Positions 35,773-45,033 of a stretch of 64,000 bases of DNA are shown here, in pieces. The notes beneath the pieces are model-generated. The model searched no databases. It worked only from the letters and a program-made list of their open reading frames with translations, and had not been told where the DNA came from. The DNA is from an uncultured Chryseobacterium sp. GTDB lineage: Bacteria > Bacteroidota > Bacteroidia > Flavobacteriales > Weeksellaceae. A program made the translations under genes and the position numbers. Position 1 is the stretch's first letter. Each line of letters begins with the position of its first letter. Location of the stretch: assembly GCA_913775525.1 (NCBI GenBank), contig CAJYLH010000024.1, positions 1 through 64,000 on the forward strand. The letters are read 5' to 3'.

Positions 35773-37227
35773 ATGAATAATCATCCACAGAAAATATCAG
35801 TATCCGAAAAGATAGGCTACAGCTTAGGGGACCTTGCAGCCAACCTTGTTTTTCAGACCCTGGTGACGTACCTCGCTTATTTTTATACCGATATTTACGG
35901 ACTAAAGCCGGAAGATGCTTCTATTATTACCCTGATTGTAGGCCTCATCGCAGGATTCGGATTCAACCCGGTGATCGGTGCTTTGGCAGACCGTACCAAA
36001 ACCAAGTGGGGAAAATTCCGTCCGTGGATTTTATTTACAGCTGTCCCACTTGGAATCGCAGCTTTACTTGCATTTAGCACACCCGGTTTTTCATATAAAG
36101 GAAAAATGATCTATGCAGCGGTTACTTATTCCCTGCTTTTATTGCTGTATGCAGCCAACAATCTGCCGTACGCCGCGCTGAGCGGGGTCATTACCGGTGA
36201 TATGGGAGAACGCAACAGCATTTCTTCTTACCGTTTCGTGGCCGTGATGTTTGCCCAGTTCTTTGTTCAGGTATTTATGTTGCCGATTATCCTTTCTGCC
36301 GGACATGGAGATAAGGCTGCCGGTATTGAAACGGTGATGACCTGGCTGGCCATCATCGGCTCGGTGATGTTGCTGATAACTTTTTTCACCACGAAAGAAA
36401 GGATCATCCCGACTTCCGATCAGAAATCGAGCCTGAAAGAAGACCTGAAAGACCTTTCCAAAAATAAGCCGTGGATCATCATGCTTACTGTAACAGCACT
36501 GATCTTCATTACCCTGGCGATGAAAGGAGGTTCTTACGTGTATTATTTCAATAATTATGTGGATGAACCGGCCTTAGCCTCTTTCATTTCACCGATCACG
36601 AACTTTTTTAATTCCATCGGGATGAATTTCTTCGGTGAGGACCCGAGATCGGCAGGATTCGGTTTATTCAACGCCGGCGGGATCATCATGATGATTGTCG
36701 GAATTACGTTCTCCAAAAGATTTGCCGATAAATACGGAAAAAGGGATGCTTTCATCGCTTCCCTGTTTATTTCGACTTTATTTATTGTCGCTTTTATCTT
36801 CTATCCGCCGAAGTCGGTAGGATTGATGTTCCTGTCACAGATTCTTCACGGATTCTTTTACGGGATCAGCACCCCGCTTCTTTGGGCCATGATTGCCGAT
36901 GTAGCCGACTATTCCGAATGGAAAAACAACAGACGCGCCACAGCAATTATTTTCTCAGCCATGATGGTGGGATTAAAAGTAGGATTGAGCATCGGAAGCT
37001 CATTGGTTTCTTCCATCATCGGGCATTACGGCTATATCTCTTCGGAAGGAGCCCAGAATGTGGTGCAGCCGGAAACCGTAGCCGCGGGAGCAAAAATGCT
37101 GGTGAGTATTTTCCCGTCTATTCCGTTCTTCCTGTCCTGCGGTCTGCTTATGTTCTATAAAATCAATAAGGAAATGGAGGTTCAGATCGAGCGTGACCTT
37201 AAAGAAAGAAGGAGAAAGGAGAATTGA
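35773..37227 (+). CDS. GPH family sugar:cation symporter (MFS), probable pentoside importer
   Basis: A 484-residue protein with about 12 membrane segments. It has the glycoside-pentoside-hexuronide symporter signature: EKIGYSLGDLAANLVFQ at the N-terminus, NPVIGALADRTKTKWGKFRPWILF after helix 2, LPYAALSGVITGDMGERNSISSYRF and MIADVADYSEWKNNRRATAIIFS in the second half. An unusual periplasmic loop follows helix 7 (about 250-295, with SFISPITNFFNSIGMNFFGEDPRSAG). Relatives include XynP-type xyloside carriers. Flanking esterase and xylanase genes suggest xylo-oligosaccharides as substrate. Confidence 0.92.
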   Translation: MNNHPQKISVSEKIGYSLGDLAANLVFQTLVTYLAYFYTDIYGLKPEDASIITLIVGLIAGFGFNPVIGALADRTKTKWGKFRPWILFTAVPLGIAALLAFSTPGFSYKGKMIYAAVTYSLLLLLYAANNLPYAALSGVITGDMGERNSISSYRFVAVMFAQFFVQVFMLPIILSAGHGDKAAGIETVMTWLAIIGSVMLLITFFTTKERIIPTSDQKSSLKEDLKDLSKNKPWIIMLTVTALIFITLAMKGGSYVYYFNNYVDEPALASFISPITNFFNSIGMNFFGEDPRSAGFGLFNAGGIIMMIVGITFSKRFADKYGKRDAFIASLFISTLFIVAFIFYPPKSVGLMFLSQILHGFFYGISTPLLWAMIADVADYSEWKNNRRATAIIFSAMMVGLKVGLSIGSSLVSSIIGHYGYISSEGAQNVVQPETVAAGAKMLVSIFPSIPFFLSCGLLMFYKINKEMEVQIERDLKERRRKEN

Positions 37228-37245
37228 TATTGATATCATGCTTTA

Positions 37246-37375
37246 AGCTCCTTAGGATCGGCCTGTTAATAGCCGTTACAGGATACCATCAATTAAGCCT
37301 CTTAGAGGCGACCTGTTAATAGATAACAGCATTGCAGAAAAGGTAAGAGCTCCGTAGGAGCGACCTGTTAATAGA
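37246..37375 (+). repeat. Three direct repeats between the GPH symporter and GH10 genes
   Basis: Three units about 50 bp apart, each with a short imperfect hairpin (for example AGCTCCGTAGGAGC) followed by the invariant CCTGTTAATAG: around 37246-37272, 37296-37323 and 37348-37375. They occupy most of the 168-bp gap. Confidence 0.8.
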
Positions 37376-37394
37376 TAAATTATAAAAAATAAGT

Positions 37395-38516
37395 ATGAAG
37401 AAAGCCATTGCAGTATTAGGAATTTTAGCCCTCACGGTTTCGTGTAAAACGGCACAGACCGCATCTTCCGGCGATTCCCTGAAAGATGCCTTTAAAAATA
37501 AATTTTATATCGGAACTGCGATGAGCCTTCCGCAGATTGATGGGACCGACGTAAAATCGGATGACATCATCAGGAAGCAGTTCAGTTCCATCGTTGCGGA
37601 GAACTGTATGAAATCCATGTTCATCCAGCCGCAGGAAGGGAAATTTTTCTTTGATGATGCCGATAAGTTTGTAGCCTTCGGAGAGAAAAATAAAATGTTC
37701 ATCATCGGTCATACCCTGATCTGGCATTCCCAGCTGCCGAAATGGTTTTTCGTAGGAAAGGACGGGAAAGATGTTTCACCGGAAGTCCTGAAACAGCGGA
37801 TGAAAAGCCATATTTCCACTTTGGTGGGCCGGTACAAAGGCCGGGTAAAAGGCTGGGATGTGGTGAACGAAGCCATTATGGAAGACGGAACCTACCGGAA
37901 GTCCAAGTTCTACGAAATCCTGGGGGAGGAATTCATTCCGCTGGCTTTTCAGTATGCTCAGGAAGCTGACCCAAATGCCGAACTGTACTATAACGATTAC
38001 AACGAATGGTTCCCGGAAAAAGTAAAAACCGTTACCAGAATCGTTAAGGATTTAAGATCAAGAGGAATCCGGATTGATGGAGTAGGCATGCAGACCCACG
38101 TGGGATTGGACAATCCGAAACTGGAAGAATACGAGAAAGCCTTAACGGATTATGCCGCGGCCGGCGTAAAAGTAAATGTTACCGAAATGGAAATCAGTGC
38201 GCTTCCTTCACCTTGGGGAACATCGGCCAATGTTTCCGATAAGGTGGAATACGAAGCGAAAATGAACCCTTACACCAAAGGGCTACCTGAAAATGTTCAG
38301 AAAGAATGGGAAACCCGTTATCTGGATTTTTTCAGAATGTTCCTGAAGCATAAAAATGAAATCCGGAGGGTGACCTTATGGGGCGTTACCGACAACCAGT
38401 CCTGGAAAAATGATTTCCCGGTGAAAGGCAGAACCGATTATCCGCTTCTTTTCGACCGTAATGACCAGGCAAAACCGGTGGTGGAGAAAATCATTGAACT
38501 AGCGAAGGAAAAATAA
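37395..38516 (+). CDS. GH10 endo-1,4-beta-xylanase, lipoprotein
   Basis: A 373-residue enzyme with a lipobox at Cys17 (LTVSC), so membrane-anchored. The single GH10 catalytic domain has [25 protein letters not shown], the acid/base E159 in [28 protein letters not shown] and the nucleophile E264 in VTEMEIS, then [11 protein letters not shown]. No carbohydrate-binding module is present and the length is minimal for the family. It cleaves the xylan backbone or xylo-oligosaccharides, probably at the cell surface or in the periplasm. Confidence 0.95.
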   Translation: MKKAIAVLGILALTVSCKTAQTASSGDSLKDAFKNKFYIGTAMSLPQIDGTDVKSDDIIRKQFSSIVAENCMKSMFIQPQEGKFFFDDADKFVAFGEKNKMFIIGHTLIWHSQLPKWFFVGKDGKDVSPEVLKQRMKSHISTLVGRYKGRVKGWDVVNEAIMEDGTYRKSKFYEILGEEFIPLAFQYAQEADPNAELYYNDYNEWFPEKVKTVTRIVKDLRSRGIRIDGVGMQTHVGLDNPKLEEYEKALTDYAAAGVKVNVTEMEISALPSPWGTSANVSDKVEYEAKMNPYTKGLPENVQKEWETRYLDFFRMFLKHKNEIRRVTLWGVTDNQSWKNDFPVKGRTDYPLLFDRNDQAKPVVEKIIELAKEK

Positions 38517-38528
38517 TCTTTGGCAATC

Positions 38529-38561
38529 AAACCTCATAGGTTTCCAAAACCTATGAGGTTT
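38529..38561. repeat. 33-bp palindrome, copy 6
   Basis: Perfect arms AAACCTCATAGGTTT with loop CCA, just after the GH10 stop. The arms are identical to copies 2 and 4. Confidence 0.85.
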
Positions 38562-38630
38562 AGAAAACGCACAATAAACCTTGAAGTTTTACAATTAAAA
38601 TCAATTATCTAAAAGTTTAAACTATAAAAA

Positions 38631-39605
38631 ATGAACAAAGCAAAATACCTTTTCCCGAAAGACTATATGGCTGACCCTTCCGTACACGTTTTTGAAGGCA
38701 AACTGTATATCTATCCGTCCCACGACCGTGAAAGCGGCATCGAAGAAAATGACAACGGCGATCATTTCGATATGAATGATTACCACGTTTTTTCCCTTGA
38801 TAATGTGGAAAACGGTGACATTACAGACCACGGCGTAGTGCTTTCGGTAGAGGATATTCCATGGTCGGGAAGACAGTTGTGGGATTGCGATGTAGCCCAT
38901 AAAGACGGTAAATATTATATGTATTTTCCGCTAAAGGACAAAAACGACATTTTCAGAATCGGGGTGGCGGTGAGCGACAAACCATACGGGCCGTTTGTTC
39001 CGGAAAAGCATCCGATGATGGGCAGTTACAGCATCGATCCCTGCCTTTTTGAAGACAACGGAAAGCATTATATGTACTTCGGAGGCATCTGGGGCGGACA
39101 GTTGCAGCGTTACCGCGATAACAAAGCTTTGGAATCTGCCGTGATCCCGAATGATAACGAGCCGGCAATCCCATCAAAAGTAGTAATGCTGAGCGACGAT
39201 ATGCTGGAATTCGGGGAAGAACCTAAAGATGTCCTTATTCTCAATGAAAGCGGAAATCCTTTGCTTCACGGTGATAAGCACAGGTTTTTTGAAGCTTCAT
39301 GGATGCACAAATACAATGGAAAATATTACTTTTCCTATTCTACGGGAGATAGCCACCTGATCTGCTATGCAACCGGGGATAATCCGTACGGGCCGTTTAC
39401 ATTCCAGGGAGAAATCCTGACACCGGTTGTCGGCTGGACCACCCACCACAGCATCGTTGAATTTGAAGGGAAATGGTACCTCTTCTTCCACGATTCCGTT
39501 CCGAGCGGCGGAAGAACTTGGCTGAGAAGCATGAAAGTCGTGGAAATCGAGTACGATAATGATGGTAAGATAAAAACTATCGAAGGACTGGAAGAAAATC
39601 AGTAA
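38631..39605 (+). CDS. GH43 enzyme, cytoplasmic (beta-xylosidase/arabinofuranosidase type)
   Basis: A 324-residue five-bladed propeller enzyme. The catalytic triad is visible: base D15 in YMADPSVHV, pKa-modulating D136 in YSIDPCLF and acid E221 in HRFFEASWMHK. No signal peptide is present, so it should act in the cytoplasm on imported oligosaccharides, unlike its exported neighbours. The family cannot be narrowed by eye between beta-xylosidase and alpha-L-arabinofuranosidase. It lies between GH10 and GH67, in the same direction. Confidence 0.9.
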   Translation: MNKAKYLFPKDYMADPSVHVFEGKLYIYPSHDRESGIEENDNGDHFDMNDYHVFSLDNVENGDITDHGVVLSVEDIPWSGRQLWDCDVAHKDGKYYMYFPLKDKNDIFRIGVAVSDKPYGPFVPEKHPMMGSYSIDPCLFEDNGKHYMYFGGIWGGQLQRYRDNKALESAVIPNDNEPAIPSKVVMLSDDMLEFGEEPKDVLILNESGNPLLHGDKHRFFEASWMHKYNGKYYFSYSTGDSHLICYATGDNPYGPFTFQGEILTPVVGWTTHHSIVEFEGKWYLFFHDSVPSGGRTWLRSMKVVEIEYDNDGKIKTIEGLEENQ

Positions 39606-39628
39606 ACCTGATCAGCCTTCCGGCAATC

Positions 39629-39661
39629 AACCTTGTCAAGGTTCTGAACCTTGACAAGGTT
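39629..39661. repeat. 33-bp palindrome, copy 7
   Basis: Perfect arms AACCTTGTCAAGGTT with loop CTG, 24 bp after the GH43 stop. The arms differ from other copies but are fully complementary. Confidence 0.85.
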
Positions 39662-39703
39662 GAAAAATATCCATTAAAAGAAACCGAAGGGTTCAGTAGA
39701 AAT

Positions 39704-39734
39704 AGCCGTAGGTGGAACCTATGGAAAAAATATC
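39704..39734 (+). repeat. Short dispersed repeat, copy 2 of 2
   Basis: An AGCCGTAGGTGGAACCTATGG-like sequence followed by AAAAAATATC, matching 16309-16336 apart from a short insertion. Confidence 0.65.
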
Positions 39735-39818
39735 CGACCGTAAAGGTTCAGAAAGGTGAAAACCTATCAAACACAACAACAGATTAAGTCTGTTCAAATC
39801 AAAATTAAAACAAATCCG

Positions 39819-41852
39819 ATGCAGCATTTCCGAATTTACCTAATGCTATTCCTGATGGTTCCAATGATGATTTTCGCCGAAGACGGAAGTCAGCTCTGGC
39901 TCCGGTTTCCGGCAAAAAACGGAATATCCTCTGAAAAGATCATGGCTAGAGGCAACAGCCCGATGCTGAATATTGCCCGAAAAGAACTGACCGGTCATTG
40001 GCAGGGGCAAACAGTTGAACTCAGACTGGAGAAATCGTTAAAAAACCTGAAAGACGGTTACCGGATAACTTCCTCGCCTGAAAAAATCGTTGTATCAGCT
40101 CCTAAAGAATCAGGATTACTGTATGGGGTGTACCATATGCTCAGGCTGCAGCAGACCAACGCCAATCTCAGCAATCTTAATATTACCGAAAAGCCGTCTT
40201 ACGATGTACGGATACTGAACCACTGGGATAACCTGGACGGAAGCATCGAGCGAGGATATGCGGGCCACTCGTTATGGAAATGGGAAGACCTTCCTAATAC
40301 CGTTTCGCCAAGATACGAAGAATATGCAAGAGCAAATGCTTCGGTTGGAATCAATGCGACCGTATTGAATAATGTGAACGCTTCTCCGAATATGCTCCGT
40401 GAAGATTACCTGAAAAAAGTCAAAGTACTGGCGGATATTTTCAGGCCTTACGGGATTAAAGTATACCTGTCGGTAAATTTTTCTTCCCCGAAAGTCTTGG
40501 GTGGATTGGAAAATTCGGATCCGCTGAATAAAGACGTTCAGAAGTGGTGGAAAGAAAAAGCAGCTGAAATTTACAAGCTGATTCCTGACTTCGGCGGATT
40601 CCTGGTGAAAGCCAATTCCGAAGGACAGCCGGGGCCGCAGGATTACGGAAGAACCCATGCCGACGGCGCCAACATGATGGCCGATGTCCTGAAACCTTAC
40701 GGCGGAATCGTGATGTGGAGAGCGTTTGTGTACAGTCCGAGCAAAGAAGACCGTGCTAAGCAGGCCTACCTTGAATTTGTTCCGCTGGACGGGAAATTCA
40801 GAGACAATGTGATTATCCAGATCAAGAACGGTCCGGTAGATTTTCAGCCGAGGGAAGCTTTCAACCCGCTTTTCGGAGCCTTGAGAAAAACGCCGGAAAT
40901 GGTGGAATTCCAAATTACCCAGGAATATCTGGGACAGGCCAATCACCTGGCTTATCTGGCCCCGCTGTTTAAAGAAACGCTGGAAAGCGATACCTATGCC
41001 AACGGAAAAGGATCAACCATTGCCAAAATTACCGACGGCACATTAAGGCCCGGAAAAGTAACCGCCATTTCAGCGGTTGCCAATATCGGCGAAGATACCA
41101 ACTGGACCGGACATCAATTTGCCCAGGCCAACTGGTACGCGTTCGGAAGGCTGGCCTGGAATCATGAACTGACTTCCGAGCAGATTGCCGACGAATGGAT
41201 TAAAATGACCTTTACCGACAAGCCGGAGTTTGTCAATCCGGTGAAACAGATGATGCTGACTTCCCGTGAAACGGTGGTGGATTACATGATGCCTCTGGGC
41301 CTTCACCACATCTTTGCCGGAAACCACCACTATGGCCCGGAACCGTGGGGCGATTACAAAGGCGGAAGACCCGACTGGTCGCCGGTGTATTACCACCAGG
41401 CAGACGCTAACGGAATCGGCTTCGACCGCACCAAAACCGGAAGCAATGCCGTCTCCCAGTATTTCCCGCCGTTGAACGAGATCTACGGAAACATCAAAAC
41501 CTGCCCTGAAAATTTAATCCTGTGGTTCCATCATGTGCCTTGGGATTACAAAATGAAAGATGGCAAAACACTTTGGGACGAGCTGTGTTATAAATATGAT
41601 TCAGGGGTTCATCAGGTAAGGGAATACCAGAAAACCTGGGACCGGATCCAGCCTTACATCGATGAGCAGCGTTTTTCTGAAGTTCAGTCCAAGCTGAAAA
41701 TCCAGGCTAAAGATGCCGTTTGGTGGAAGGATGCCTGCCTGCTGTATTTCCAGACTTTCTCTAAAAGACCGATTCCGTATGACATAGAACGTCCGGTGAA
41801 TGAACTGGAAGACCTCAAGAAAATCAAGCTGAATATGAGACACCATAATTAA
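39819..41852 (+). CDS. GH67 alpha-glucuronidase
   Basis: 677 residues from the ATG at 39819, chosen because it begins directly with a signal peptide (MQHFRIYLMLFLMVPMMIFA). A GTG at 39756 would add 21 polar residues ahead of it. Family landmarks: LLYGVYHMLRLQ, RILNHWDNLDGSIERGYAGHSLW, GGFLVKANSEGQPGPQDYGRTHADGANM with the probable catalytic acid Glu, EFQITQEYLGQ, NWTGHQFAQANWYAFGRLAW, and HHIFAGNHHYGPEPW. It releases (4-O-methyl)glucuronic acid from the non-reducing end of aldouronic oligosaccharides made by GH30 and GH10. It is the last gene of the xylan run. Confidence 0.93.
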   Translation: MQHFRIYLMLFLMVPMMIFAEDGSQLWLRFPAKNGISSEKIMARGNSPMLNIARKELTGHWQGQTVELRLEKSLKNLKDGYRITSSPEKIVVSAPKESGLLYGVYHMLRLQQTNANLSNLNITEKPSYDVRILNHWDNLDGSIERGYAGHSLWKWEDLPNTVSPRYEEYARANASVGINATVLNNVNASPNMLREDYLKKVKVLADIFRPYGIKVYLSVNFSSPKVLGGLENSDPLNKDVQKWWKEKAAEIYKLIPDFGGFLVKANSEGQPGPQDYGRTHADGANMMADVLKPYGGIVMWRAFVYSPSKEDRAKQAYLEFVPLDGKFRDNVIIQIKNGPVDFQPREAFNPLFGALRKTPEMVEFQITQEYLGQANHLAYLAPLFKETLESDTYANGKGSTIAKITDGTLRPGKVTAISAVANIGEDTNWTGHQFAQANWYAFGRLAWNHELTSEQIADEWIKMTFTDKPEFVNPVKQMMLTSRETVVDYMMPLGLHHIFAGNHHYGPEPWGDYKGGRPDWSPVYYHQADANGIGFDRTKTGSNAVSQYFPPLNEIYGNIKTCPENLILWFHHVPWDYKMKDGKTLWDELCYKYDSGVHQVREYQKTWDRIQPYIDEQRFSEVQSKLKIQAKDAVWWKDACLLYFQTFSKRPIPYDIERPVNELEDLKKIKLNMRHHN

Positions 41853-41860
41853 TAAAAAAT

Positions 41861-41900
41861 GAGGCAACTCTTTCTCCGTGATTAAAAGAAGAGTTGCCTC
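41861..41900. terminator. Bidirectional terminator between GH67 and a minus-strand gene
   Basis: 12-bp perfect arms GAGGCAACTCTT / AAGAGTTGCCTC enclose 16 bases, with an A-run on the left and AAAAC on the right, so it can serve the minus-strand gene and probably GH67 too. Confidence 0.75.
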
Positions 41901-41969
41901 AAAACTTGACTGTACGTAAAATTTTGTCCTGTTGTATCAGGAACGATTGTATATAATAATAGTTATGGA

Positions 41970-42566
41970 CTATCTGAATGAAATAATTTTATTGAATACA
42001 TTTCCGTTTTCCTCCACCCGGATGGTATAGGTTTCTGCAAACTGTGGATTTAAATCGAAAGTTAAGTCAACGGATCCGTCTTCAGCAACTTTGCTTCCAC
42101 TGTAGTGGATGTTGTTGGATGAATCGGAAACTGAAACATTGACAGGATACTTTGGTCCATCCATATGCAGCTTGACCATATGCCCGGAAATGGTAAATTC
42201 CGGTTTGGTAATACTGCTTACCGGTGTTTTATCCATGTTAATGCTATTGGTTTTACTGATGGTAAATTTGTATTTTTCAACTTTGGATTCAGATTCAGCC
42301 ACCAGGTAATAGGTGCCCGGAGCCAGAGCCTGGAGATCATATGATTTGGCAACCTGGCCTTCATCACTGAGGTTCTCAGCATATAACTCCCCTTCGGAAT
42401 CATTATAAATGAACAGGGACAGATTTTTTGCATTCGATACTTCAAAGTGCAGTGTCTTGGCTTCTGCCTTTTTTACGGACAGGGAAAAATCTCTGTCTTT
42501 ACTCATTAATCCTGCTGACATCAGAGAGAAAGCAAGAAGAAAACCGGATTTTAAAACTGCATTCAT
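41970..42566 (-). CDS. Secreted beta-sandwich protein of unknown function
   Basis: A 198-residue protein with a signal peptide (MNAVLKSGFLLAFSLMSAGLMS). It appears to hold two beta-sandwich-like repeats, each with a phrase like APGTYYLVAESESKVEKYKF or AETYTIRVEENGNVFNKII, similar to the T9SS sorting-domain fold or DUF3244-type proteins but without clear membership. The gene is divergent from the AraC regulator at 42739, sharing a 170-bp control region. Function unknown. Confidence 0.6.
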   Translation of the reverse strand: MNAVLKSGFLLAFSLMSAGLMSKDRDFSLSVKKAEAKTLHFEVSNAKNLSLFIYNDSEGELYAENLSDEGQVAKSYDLQALAPGTYYLVAESESKVEKYKFTISKTNSINMDKTPVSSITKPEFTISGHMVKLHMDGPKYPVNVSVSDSSNNIHYSGSKVAEDGSVDLTFDLNPQFAETYTIRVEENGNVFNKIISFR

Positions 42567-42738
42567 GATATTATTTTTATATCAGTTAATTATGGTACAA
42601 ATCTACAGCAGTAATATGAGGGATTCTACCATACAATTTTCACATATATGCTTTATATTAACCATGCATGTGTGTTAATTAAATATTAATTGTTAATTTT
42701 GTGCATTATTTGATCAATATACCATAATTGTAAAGGCT

Positions 42739-43611
42739 ATGAAACATTCACATCCTTCATTTGAAGCCATCAAACCCAATATCGGAAGCAGTTTTACTAG
42801 CCTGAAATTCCTGACCAATGAAAACATCAAATCCCATGTATGGCACTACCATCCGGAAGTTGAACTTATTTATGTCTGCAAAGGCTCCGGGAAAAGACAG
42901 ATCGGGAGTAATATTTCCTATTTCTCTGACGGAGACCTGGTGCTCATTGGCAGCAATCTGCCGCATTGCGGGCTTACCAACGAAAATACCAACAATGAAT
43001 ATGAAATGGTCATCCAGTTCAAGCCCGACTTCTTAGGTGAGGCCATCTGGGAAACTCCTGAAATGCAGCGGATTGTAAGCCTGCTGGAAAAATCAAAAGC
43101 GGGAATCGTATTCGGGGATGATATAAAGAAGGAAGTCGGGAAAAAAATCCTTGAGATGCACGAGTCATCATCGCTGGACAGGCTGATCCGGTTCCTGGGA
43201 ATCCTTGATGAGCTTGCATTTACTCAGGACTGCCGCATCCTGAATGCCGGGAAGTACTATCTTCAGACGCAGGTGGAGGACAATGACAGGATTAATGTGA
43301 TTTTCAATTATGTGAAAGACCATTTCCGGGAGCAGATGACCCTGGAGGAAATTGCCGATCTTGCCAATATGAAAGTGCCTTCTTTCTGCCGTTATTTTAA
43401 GAAGATCACCAATAAAACTTTTACCCAGTTTGTGAATGAGTACAGGATTACCCATTCTTTAAAGCTCCTGGCAGAACAGCCGTTAAGCATTACGGAAGTA
43501 TGCTTTGAAAGCGGATTCAATAATTTCAGTTACTTCAATAAGACGTTTAAAGAGTACGTTAAGAAAAGTCCGTCGCAATACCGGAAAGAGTTTAATTATT
43601 TTATTGAATAA
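42739..43611 (+). CDS. AraC family regulator with cupin sensor domain
   Basis: A 290-residue regulator. The N-terminal cupin (about 20-110) has HYHPEVELIYVCKGSGKRQIG and FSDGDLVLIGSNLPHCG. The C-terminal AraC domain lies at about 195-288 (MTLEEIADLANMKVPSFCRYFKKITNKTFTQFV and ITEVCFESGFNNFSYFNKTFKEYVKKSPSQYR). The cupin suggests direct sugar sensing. It lies between the xylan genes and galK-galT in the same direction as both; which set it controls is not evident. It starts 173 bp from the divergent secreted-protein gene. Confidence 0.9.
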   Translation: MKHSHPSFEAIKPNIGSSFTSLKFLTNENIKSHVWHYHPEVELIYVCKGSGKRQIGSNISYFSDGDLVLIGSNLPHCGLTNENTNNEYEMVIQFKPDFLGEAIWETPEMQRIVSLLEKSKAGIVFGDDIKKEVGKKILEMHESSSLDRLIRFLGILDELAFTQDCRILNAGKYYLQTQVEDNDRINVIFNYVKDHFREQMTLEEIADLANMKVPSFCRYFKKITNKTFTQFVNEYRITHSLKLLAEQPLSITEVCFESGFNNFSYFNKTFKEYVKKSPSQYRKEFNYFIE

Positions 43612-43842
43612 GATAGCCTTTCACTGATCCGTATAGTACTACTGTAAAGCATTTGTGTGTTTTCCTATCGGTCGATATAGGTTTCCCGTCTGTCACAAGG
43701 GTCTACAGCGATTTCTGAAAGAATACAGAATTTTATTCTCATTAATTATGTTCAGGAATTTCATTCAATAGAACAATAGTGTACATCCCGGAATTTAGCT
43801 GTATTTTTAACATTTAAAATGAAAGATTAAACACATCAGTGT

Positions 43843-45033
43843 ATGCAGAAAAAGTTAATTGAGAATACCAAAGCAGCATTCCGGAAAGCATTTCAGACTG
43901 AAGCGGAATATCTGTTTCTGGCTCCCGGAAGGATCAATATCATCGGTGAACATGTGGATTACAATGATGGTTTTGTACTTCCTGCCGCTATTGATAAATA
44001 CATTTGTTTTGCAGTTAAAAAAAAGGCAGGCTCAGATACCTGTACATTTTTTGCTGCAGACCTTGATCAGTCTTTCAGCTTCAATACCAAGGAAAAACAG
44101 GTTCCGGTTGAAAAACAGTGGACAAATTACCTGCTGGGCGTTTTCAATGCCGTCCAGGAAAGCGGCAGAACTACCGGTGGCCTGCAGATTGCTTTCAGCA
44201 GCACTATTCCTATGGGTTCCGGACTGTCCTCATCGGCTGCACTGGAGTGTGGGTTGGCATATATCCTGAATTCCCTGTTTGATCTCGGACTTTCAAAAAG
44301 TGATATGGCCCTGATCGGTCAGAAATCAGAACATACTTTTGTCGGGGTGAACTGCGGAATCATGGATCAGTTTGCATCGGTATTCGGAAAAGAAAATAAA
44401 GTAATCATGCTCGACTGCAATTCGCTGGATCACCACTATTACGATGCGAAACTGGAGGGGTACACCTGGGTGCTGTTCGACAGCTGTGTCAAGCATACCC
44501 ACCTGACTTCGGGATATAATGACCGAAGAAACGATGTAGACAAAGGAAAAGAAGTCCTTCATAAAAAATTTCCGCAGGTAGAGAAGTTCCGGGACTTTAC
44601 TTTGGCAATGCTGGAAGAATGCAGGGAGGAAATGGGAGTTGTACCGTACATCCGGTGCCGGTATCTCTTAAAAGAAATCGGAAGGGTAGAACAGGCAGTC
44701 CAGGCGCTTTCTGAAAACCGTCCTGAAGAACTCGGCCGGCTGATGAACGAAACGCATGACGGACTTTCCCGTGAATACGAAGTCAGCTGTGAAGAAATTG
44801 ATTTCCTCGTTGAAGAAACCCTGAAGGAAGAGGGCGTACTGGGAGCAAGAATGATGGGGGGTGGTTTCGGAGGCTGCAGCATCAATCTTATCAGAGAGGA
44901 TAGGGTGGAAGAGATAACCGGCAAGATCAGTGAGAAGTACAAAAATCAATTCAATATCCCAATGAAAATATACCCGGTTAAAATTTCAGACGGAATCCAA
45001 GAATACACCAGTGATGAATACATTCAATCCTAA
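43843..45033 (+). CDS. galK: Galactokinase
   Basis: A 396-residue GHMP-family kinase. Motif 1 PGRINIIGEHVDYNDGFVLP defines galactokinase. Motif 2 is PMGSGLSSSAALECG and motif 3 is ARMMGGGFGGCSINL near the C-terminus. The catalytic Asp lies in CGIMDQFASVFG. It phosphorylates alpha-D-galactose to galactose-1-phosphate in the Leloir pathway. Its last 20-23 bp overlap the start of galT, indicating translational coupling. No epimerase galE is in the window. Confidence 0.95.
   Translation: MQKKLIENTKAAFRKAFQTEAEYLFLAPGRINIIGEHVDYNDGFVLPAAIDKYICFAVKKKAGSDTCTFFAADLDQSFSFNTKEKQVPVEKQWTNYLLGVFNAVQESGRTTGGLQIAFSSTIPMGSGLSSSAALECGLAYILNSLFDLGLSKSDMALIGQKSEHTFVGVNCGIMDQFASVFGKENKVIMLDCNSLDHHYYDAKLEGYTWVLFDSCVKHTHLTSGYNDRRNDVDKGKEVLHKKFPQVEKFRDFTLAMLEECREEMGVVPYIRCRYLLKEIGRVEQAVQALSENRPEELGRLMNETHDGLSREYEVSCEEIDFLVEETLKEEGVLGARMMGGGFGGCSINLIREDRVEEITGKISEKYKNQFNIPMKIYPVKISDGIQEYTSDEYIQS

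Noticed and set aside
37246-37375. CRISPR-like short array
   Set aside because: Units are imperfect with only an 11-bp invariant part, spacing is irregular, and no cas genes are near.
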